From Hyphomicrobiales bacterium (GTDB taxonomy: Bacteria; Pseudomonadota; Alphaproteobacteria; Rhizobiales; JAJFHC01), in assembly GCA_021775835.1 (NCBI GenBank), contig JAJFHC010000016.1:1-64000 (forward strand): DNA of 64,000 nucleotides, written 5' to 3'. Position numbers and translations under genes: made by a program. How positions within the stretch are numbered: position 1 is the first letter of the stretch; each line of letters begins with the position of its first letter. The notes under the pieces were generated by a model, which saw only the letters and a list, made by a program, of their open reading frames with translations, did not search any database and was not told the DNA's origin. This document shows, one piece after another, positions 58,951 through 64,000 of this stretch.

Positions 58951-61900
58951 TTGAGGGCACGAGGGTCAGACATCCGATATTCTGCTTTTATCAGCTACTC
59001 CCACAGGGACAGTAGCGCCGGGGACTGGCTGCACAGGAAGCTCGAATTCTACGCCCTTCCCAAGCGGCTGCGTGCGGCCCGACCCGACTTGGCGAAGACA
59101 CTCTATCCGATTTTCAGGGATCGCGAGGAGCTTCCCGGCTCATCCGATCTTGGACAGAACCTAAGCGACGCCCTTTCGCACTCGAGCAACCTTCTGGTGA
59201 TATGCTCGCCGAATTCCGCCGCTTCACAATGGGTCAATCAGGAAGTCGTCAGTTACCAGGAACTATGTCCGGGTAGCCCCATAGTCGCAGTGGTTATTGC
59301 CGGCCAGGACGACTCCCGGGACAAGGACGACTTTTGCCTGCCACCGGAAATCCAGCGTCTTCGCGAGACGGAAGACCCGGTCTTGAAAATTGTCGATGCC
59401 CGCGACAATGGGCAGTCGAAGCCGGTCCTGCTGCAACTGATCGCACAGTTGGCGGATCTGCCTTTGTCCGATCTCCAGAGAGAAGACAAGAAGACCACCA
59501 GAATTCGCATCGGGACCGCCGGAGCCACCGCTGTGGCATTGATCGGTGTTGTTATCGGCGTGCTGAGTTTCATCCAAAGTGCCGACCTCGAGAAGTTTGA
59601 GGCAGAGTCAAACCGGTATGCGGCCATCGCCGAGGAGGCTTCGGCGCGGGGTGACCAGAGCCAGGCGATACAGGCAGCACTGGCCGCCTTGCCGAAAGAC
59701 CTTGAAAACCCCGAACGGCCGTTTTCAAACCGGGCGGCGGCAGCTCTGCGAATTGCGATTAACCGGCCGGTCCAGCGTATTCTGAGAACCCGACTGACAA
59801 CCCAGCCGGTCGATATACTGCCGACATCAAACCCTCAGCACTGGCAGATACGGGACAGCCAGCACCAATATCATCTCTTCGATGCCAAAAAGAACACCAT
59901 CGTCTGGACCCGTTCATTTGGAACGGTACTCCATGACGCTGTCAACAGTTCCGACCAGCTTGTCGTTCGGACAAAAGACTCCCTGGTCACCGTAGCGATA
60001 AATGAAGGTACCGAGGTTTGCCGGGTCAAGTTGACGTCTCATGTGGCCAAGCCTCCTGGCGGGTCCCCGGAATGGCTTCAAAAGGACTGGGCGATTGAGT
60101 GGGGCTACCAGGATCCCGAAGCGGATTTCAAGTTCGTCAACGCCATTACCTTCATCAACACGTCGACCTGCAAGGCGGATGACCCATTCCCCTATGGTGG
60201 CGTCTCGACAGGGATCTATCTGGTCGATGTGCTCAGCGATGGAACGAAAATCACGGCGGTTGAAACCTACAATTCCAAAGACAAACAAAATTACCTCGTG
60301 TTTGCCCGATGGCCTGCGGACCGCACCAAACCACCGAAAGCCCTGTTTCCCGTTCCTGGCCGCGTGAAGGGTCTCATTCCAGGAACGTTCAATTCCGATC
60401 AGTACGAAGGTCCTGTATTGCTGACCGATCCGCAAGGGCACGTGAGCTACATCGCATTGCGACCGCGAGGTTCAACAAAGTTCGAACTGGTGACGATTGA
60501 CTGGGCGACGATCAAACCCGTGCGACGCACGACATTACCGGGCAGGCCGCTTTCCTTGAAATGGGCAAATCGGAAGCGCGAGGAGCTTCTGCTCAAAGTC
60601 GCTGGCACAGATGCCGTTTCAAACATTACGCAAATTTACAATGCGGATTCAGGCGCCCTCATTCAGGAAAATCCGTCATCCAAAAACATAAGCGGTCAGA
60701 GCGATCTCGCAACGTTGGGTCCGGACCTTTCTTTCCAGTTGGCGAGACGCGACCAGGGAACGCTGGTCGCAAATCTCTCCGCCAAAACCGCCATGACAAT
60801 TGCACCGCCATCGGGAGAACTTCCCGCGAGCGTCGGCTTGGGATGGATTGATGAAACCACTGCAATCGAAGTCTTCGGGAACGGGCAGATAAGTGCACTG
60901 CATGTCGACGGTTTGAAGAATGTAAAACGGTTGATTGAAGCCAATGCGATTTCCCGTTTCTGGACCGGCGCCAATGTCGGCCGACACCTTTTGCTGACAT
61001 GGTCTGGAAAATTCTATCGGGTTGGACAAGGCAAGACCGAACTTGCATTTGAACAGAACCAAAAGACCCGCAAAAAGTTTCACGGCCCGTTCGATGACCG
61101 CTTCCTGGTCACAACCGAGACGGTAGACGGAGCGGAAAAACTGGAACTGATCGACCTGGAGAGAAAGGCGGTTACCTTCAGAAAATCCCTGCCTTCGTCC
61201 GGACATCTATTGTCGGTCGACCCGGATCATTTGTTCTATCGCAACGCGTCGGGGCAAGCAGTACTGGTCCGCTATGAAATACCTGATGCACCAATCACTC
61301 TGCCTGACAAAGATTTCCAAGCTGCAGCCCTGTCGAAAGATGGACAATCGATCCTCACGGTATTTTTGAAAGACCAGTTTACGAAAGAGCCCAAACTCTT
61401 CATTCGGACGTCATCTCTGCGGAACCAACCCGAAAAACAAAGCTCCGATCTGGTCGGGCCAAAAAACTCCCTACTCACAACCTACAGTTTCTCTACCAGC
61501 GACAACTTGCTGTTCATGATCCAGAACAGCGTCTCTGCCAATGGCAAATTGAGCAAGGTGTCCACCATCGACCTCGACAGCTTCACTCAATCCGAAATCG
61601 GGACCTTCGACCTTTCCGCCCTCAATGCACAACTCGGTCTGAATTTCGATGATGTCACCTGGAAACATGGCTTTCTCCAATTGTCTGCCGACGGGCTTTT
61701 CAACTCTGCCGCGGATGTTCTGATCGACCAGAAGAACCGCCGTGCAATCTCCTTTGACACAAACGCCGGCAGGCGTCTGTTGCTGGGCGGCGACCTGTTG
61801 ATGCACGGGCAGGTTCTCGTGTTCCAGGACAATCTGGTGAAACTGATGACACTTGAAAGCCAGACAGTTCAGGAGCTTCGCTGCGATTTTCTCGATACCA

Positions 61901-62241
61901 ACCCGGAGGCGACGTTGTTGCGATATTTTCACGAAGACGACATTTTCTTCATCGCTTCGACAAGACGAGTCTGCGCCGTAAAACGGTCCACGGGAAACAT
62001 TCTGTTCGACGCACCGTTACCGAGAGATCTTTCAACGGTGGCCAATGGGTCTGACGTCCTCAACAGCACGGTGGCGGTTGCCCTGATCCGCAGAAGGGAG
62101 GCGGGATACACGCTGGTGTTGGAGTCGGGGCTGGCTTACGAAATTGACTTTGACAAGGACTGGAAAGCCCTGGTGCGTCAGGCACGGGAATATGGCCTCG
62201 ATGCCTTGAATACGTCATCGAATGGGACACTGGGACAATGA
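58951..62241 (+). CDS. TIR membrane protein with large C-terminal propeller-like domain
   Basis: 1096 residues; the start is TTG 58951, with no good ATG or GTG in frame near it. The TIR domain (8-178) has SAFISYSHRDSSAGDWLHRK, LYPIFRDREELPGSSDL, and LLVICSPNSAASQWVNQEVV, with Glu98 at the catalytic place and Trp94 before it. A single membrane segment follows at about 187-208 (GTAGATAVALIGVVIGVLSF). Then comes a linker with helical SNRYAAIAEEASARGD and QAIQAALAALP, as in many WD40-containing STAND proteins. The remaining 800 residues are rich in beta structure with repeating strands, but not clear WD40. No NTPase domain is found. It lies 140 bp after the TIR-STAND gene and overlaps the next gene by 4 bp (ATGA). 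Confidence 0.83.
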   Translation: MRARGSDIRYSAFISYSHRDSSAGDWLHRKLEFYALPKRLRAARPDLAKTLYPIFRDREELPGSSDLGQNLSDALSHSSNLLVICSPNSAASQWVNQEVVSYQELCPGSPIVAVVIAGQDDSRDKDDFCLPPEIQRLRETEDPVLKIVDARDNGQSKPVLLQLIAQLADLPLSDLQREDKKTTRIRIGTAGATAVALIGVVIGVLSFIQSADLEKFEAESNRYAAIAEEASARGDQSQAIQAALAALPKDLENPERPFSNRAAAALRIAINRPVQRILRTRLTTQPVDILPTSNPQHWQIRDSQHQYHLFDAKKNTIVWTRSFGTVLHDAVNSSDQLVVRTKDSLVTVAINEGTEVCRVKLTSHVAKPPGGSPEWLQKDWAIEWGYQDPEADFKFVNAITFINTSTCKADDPFPYGGVSTGIYLVDVLSDGTKITAVETYNSKDKQNYLVFARWPADRTKPPKALFPVPGRVKGLIPGTFNSDQYEGPVLLTDPQGHVSYIALRPRGSTKFELVTIDWATIKPVRRTTLPGRPLSLKWANRKREELLLKVAGTDAVSNITQIYNADSGALIQENPSSKNISGQSDLATLGPDLSFQLARRDQGTLVANLSAKTAMTIAPPSGELPASVGLGWIDETTAIEVFGNGQISALHVDGLKNVKRLIEANAISRFWTGANVGRHLLLTWSGKFYRVGQGKTELAFEQNQKTRKKFHGPFDDRFLVTTETVDGAEKLELIDLERKAVTFRKSLPSSGHLLSVDPDHLFYRNASGQAVLVRYEIPDAPITLPDKDFQAAALSKDGQSILTVFLKDQFTKEPKLFIRTSSLRNQPEKQSSDLVGPKNSLLTTYSFSTSDNLLFMIQNSVSANGKLSKVSTIDLDSFTQSEIGTFDLSALNAQLGLNFDDVTWKHGFLQLSADGLFNSAADVLIDQKNRRAISFDTNAGRRLLLGGDLLMHGQVLVFQDNLVKLMTLESQTVQELRCDFLDTNPEATLLRYFHEDDIFFIASTRRVCAVKRSTGNILFDAPLPRDLSTVANGSDVLNSTVAVALIRRREAGYTLVLESGLAYEIDFDKDWKALVRQAREYGLDALNTSSNGTLGQ

Positions 62242-64000
62242 ACGGCACCCAGGCTGATGATTTCACCGTAACGATTGTGGCCGCTGCCAGGGATGTTTCC
62301 TTCGCAAGGCGTCTGCAAACACAACTGAAACAGTTCACGCTGCCAAAGCGTCTCGCGGGACAAGAGGGGCGCGATGGCATCGTCCGGGCCCGGGTCGATA
62401 CAGTCTTTCTGAGCCTGGAAACTCCTCTGACTTCTGACGACGCACACCGGGCGCTGGCTGCACGCTACTGCATCGTGGTGTGCTCGCCCAATGCCGTGGC
62501 ATCAACGGAAGTGGATGACTGGGTACGCCGTTACGCTTCAGGCCGGGGGCATTCGCACATTCTGTGCTGCATTATCGATGGAGAGCCCAACGCCGCCGAC
62601 GGCCCTGACGAAAACAGGCCTGAAGCCTTTCCGAAAGCCGTCCGCTTTCAGGTTAACGCACAAGGCCGCCTGACCTCCGAGCGCACCGAACCGATTGCCG
62701 CGGACTATCGCCCTCAGGGTGACGGCCCCAAAGACGGGTTCATGAAACTGATCGCAGGGGTGTTTGCGGTACGCTACGCCGATCTCAAGCAGCGTGAACG
62801 CAAACGCAAACAACTTCGCCTGGCGTCGGTGTGCTCTGCATTCGTTGGGCTCGCCGTTTTTGGCGGTTACTTCTGGTGGTTGCAGGAAAACGCCGCGGCA
62901 CAATTGCGGCAAAAGAACTACGATGCGGCAATCCAGGAGGCCTTCAACGCCCGCAACAACGGACAACCCGACAAGGAATCCAAGGCTGCAAGAAACGCTG
63001 GACGACTGGTCACAGAAGGCGTCGAGAACACCCGGTTGTCGGCATTGTACGCGTTTCGAAAACGCCACGACACGCCTGGTGTCACACGTCCCTATCCTGG
63101 CGTGGAAACCAGGCGACTGCACCTGAATGGAGAACGCACTGTTGCTGCAGGGTTGTCAGTGAGAGACTCCAGAGTCTTCATTCAAACCTATACCGATGGT
63201 CAGGCAAAGGAGTTTGCCCTGCCCCAGGACGTTGCCGGCATCGTTGAGGTTCTTTCACCAAAGGATAAATCGCTGGTCCGAAGTGTCGATGTCGAGGACG
63301 TTGGCAAAGTGTGGTTTTTGACCGGAACCGCACGCCAGTGGCAAGTAAACCGGCTCGATCCCAGAAGCGGGAAAACAAGGACATTTGAAACCCGGTCACA
63401 GTCCCTGAAACCGCAGTTTGCCAACCGCATGCCAGCTTTGAATTCCGACGGCTACAATGCCCTGCTATCCGGATGGGTAGCTTATGAAACCAAAGACGAT
63501 CTGGTGCTTGAGGATTTCGAGTCGGGTGAAAAATTTGTTCTGCCCAGGACAGACGCGACGGCGGCGGCAGGATCAGAGATGATCTGGTTTTCGGCGAAAA
63601 CCAGGCAAGCTGTTATCGGTCGCAAAGACGGTTGTAACTTCGTTCGCTGGACGTTGAGGCCCAATAAAACTGAACCCCTGGACCTGTGCGGTACCGGTTT
63701 CGAGTCCGTGCACAGCGATTCAGAATTGACCTGGCTGATTGCCACGTACAAGCCCGACGGCGGCAGCGCCTACAGCAAACTTGTTGATCTTCGCGACGGC
63801 CGCGTATTGACAGTACCTGAGGTAAACTTGTTGGGGTTCGTCGGTCAAACCTCCGATTTCATCTTCAGAGGCGAACTCTCCCGCACCCTGAACTGGGGTC
63901 TTGTGAAACTCGATCCAGAAAATGGCCGGCAGGTCTGGCGCACTGAAAATGCTCGCTGGCACACGGGCGTTGGGAAATTCAAAGACGCGTTTTACCGCCA
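62238..64000 (+). CDS. degenerate TIR-like membrane protein, C-terminus cut by window edge
   Basis: An open frame from ATG 62238 to the end of the window, 587 codons, with no stop. Its ATG overlaps the stop of the upstream TIR gene as ATGA. It is colinear with that protein: QLKQFTLPKRL matches KLEFYALPKRL, and YCIVVCSPNAVASTEVDDWV matches LLVICSPNSAASQWVNQEVV. However, the FISYS start has become VTIVA, and the glutamate (Glu98) is Trp95 here, while Trp94 is Glu91. One membrane segment is at about 194-214, then a helical linker (YDAAIQEAFNARNNG) and a beta-rich part. The TIR fold may have become a binding or regulatory partner without enzyme activity. Confidence 0.8.
   Translation, partial: MNGTQADDFTVTIVAAARDVSFARRLQTQLKQFTLPKRLAGQEGRDGIVRARVDTVFLSLETPLTSDDAHRALAARYCIVVCSPNAVASTEVDDWVRRYASGRGHSHILCCIIDGEPNAADGPDENRPEAFPKAVRFQVNAQGRLTSERTEPIAADYRPQGDGPKDGFMKLIAGVFAVRYADLKQRERKRKQLRLASVCSAFVGLAVFGGYFWWLQENAAAQLRQKNYDAAIQEAFNARNNGQPDKESKAARNAGRLVTEGVENTRLSALYAFRKRHDTPGVTRPYPGVETRRLHLNGERTVAAGLSVRDSRVFIQTYTDGQAKEFALPQDVAGIVEVLSPKDKSLVRSVDVEDVGKVWFLTGTARQWQVNRLDPRSGKTRTFETRSQSLKPQFANRMPALNSDGYNALLSGWVAYETKDDLVLEDFESGEKFVLPRTDATAAAGSEMIWFSAKTRQAVIGRKDGCNFVRWTLRPNKTEPLDLCGTGFESVHSDSELTWLIATYKPDGGSAYSKLVDLRDGRVLTVPEVNLLGFVGQTSDFIFRGELSRTLNWGLVKLDPENGRQVWRTENARWHTGVGKFKDAFYR

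Noticed and set aside
1..64000. tRNA, rRNA, CRISPR array, insertion sequence or prophage genes
   Set aside because: I looked for cloverleaf-like stretches, regular repeats, transposase motifs and integrases and saw none that I could support.

Overview
The window looks like chromosome from an alphaproteobacterium with a fairly large genome. The evidence is moderate to high GC, a complete beta-hydroxyaspartate cycle operon with its divergent IclR regulator, an alpha-2-macroglobulin/PBP1C pair, and MarR, GntR and IclR regulators of proteobacterial type. The assignment is inferred from gene content only. I saw no rRNA, tRNA, CRISPR array, insertion sequence or phage gene.

Region 1 (1-13175, mostly minus strand) reads as a lipid locus. 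It contains a myo-inositol-1-phosphate synthase, a KDSR-like 3-ketosphinganine reductase, a CdsA-like cytidylyltransferase, a PgpA-like phosphatase, a CDP-alcohol phosphatidyltransferase (cut by the window edge), a nucleotidyltransferase, a DEGS-like sphingolipid desaturase, a second acyl desaturase, a PimA-like glycosyltransferase, a FGGY kinase and an LptF/LptG-like permease pair. Together these suggest synthesis and export of a glycosylated inositol (phospho-sphingo)lipid. No serine palmitoyltransferase is in the window.

Region 2 (13723-28107) is a surface-glycan-like locus. A PqqD-like protein, an HprK-related kinase and a nucleotidyltransferase (the HPr-rel-A gene set) are interleaved with three GT2 enzymes, two of them tandem duplicates. 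Around them lie GT-C-like membrane proteins, a polyprenyl-type GT2, a 1068-residue multi-domain glycosyltransferase and a PQQ sugar dehydrogenase fused to cytochrome c. Region 3 (28535-33744, plus) is a tight operon: a cyclic-peptide-type ABC exporter, a UDP-galactopyranose-mutase-like flavoprotein, GtrA and a PhyH-cupin dioxygenase.

Region 4 (33774-39199) is bhcABCD with bhcR: glyoxylate and glycine are turned into oxaloacetate by way of aspartate. Two similar pseudo-palindromes lie in the intergenic region. Region 5 (39346-43361) holds a MarR regulator with a Cys/His tail and an operator-like inverted repeat, an exported protein, a TIR-membrane protein, a small protein and a universal stress protein. 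Region 6 (43674-51884) is alpha-2-macroglobulin with an intact thioester, PBP1C and an exported protein. Region 7 (51889-55374) is a GntR-controlled catabolic cluster (BKACE, lambda-crystallin-like dehydrogenase, SDR).

Region 8 (55460-64000) holds three consecutive plus-strand proteins of the form TIR, optional STAND NTPase, one membrane segment, beta-propeller-like C-terminus. The second and third overlap by ATGA, and the third has a degenerate TIR without the expected glutamate. This module and the inositol-sphingolipid locus are the two best candidates for undescribed systems.
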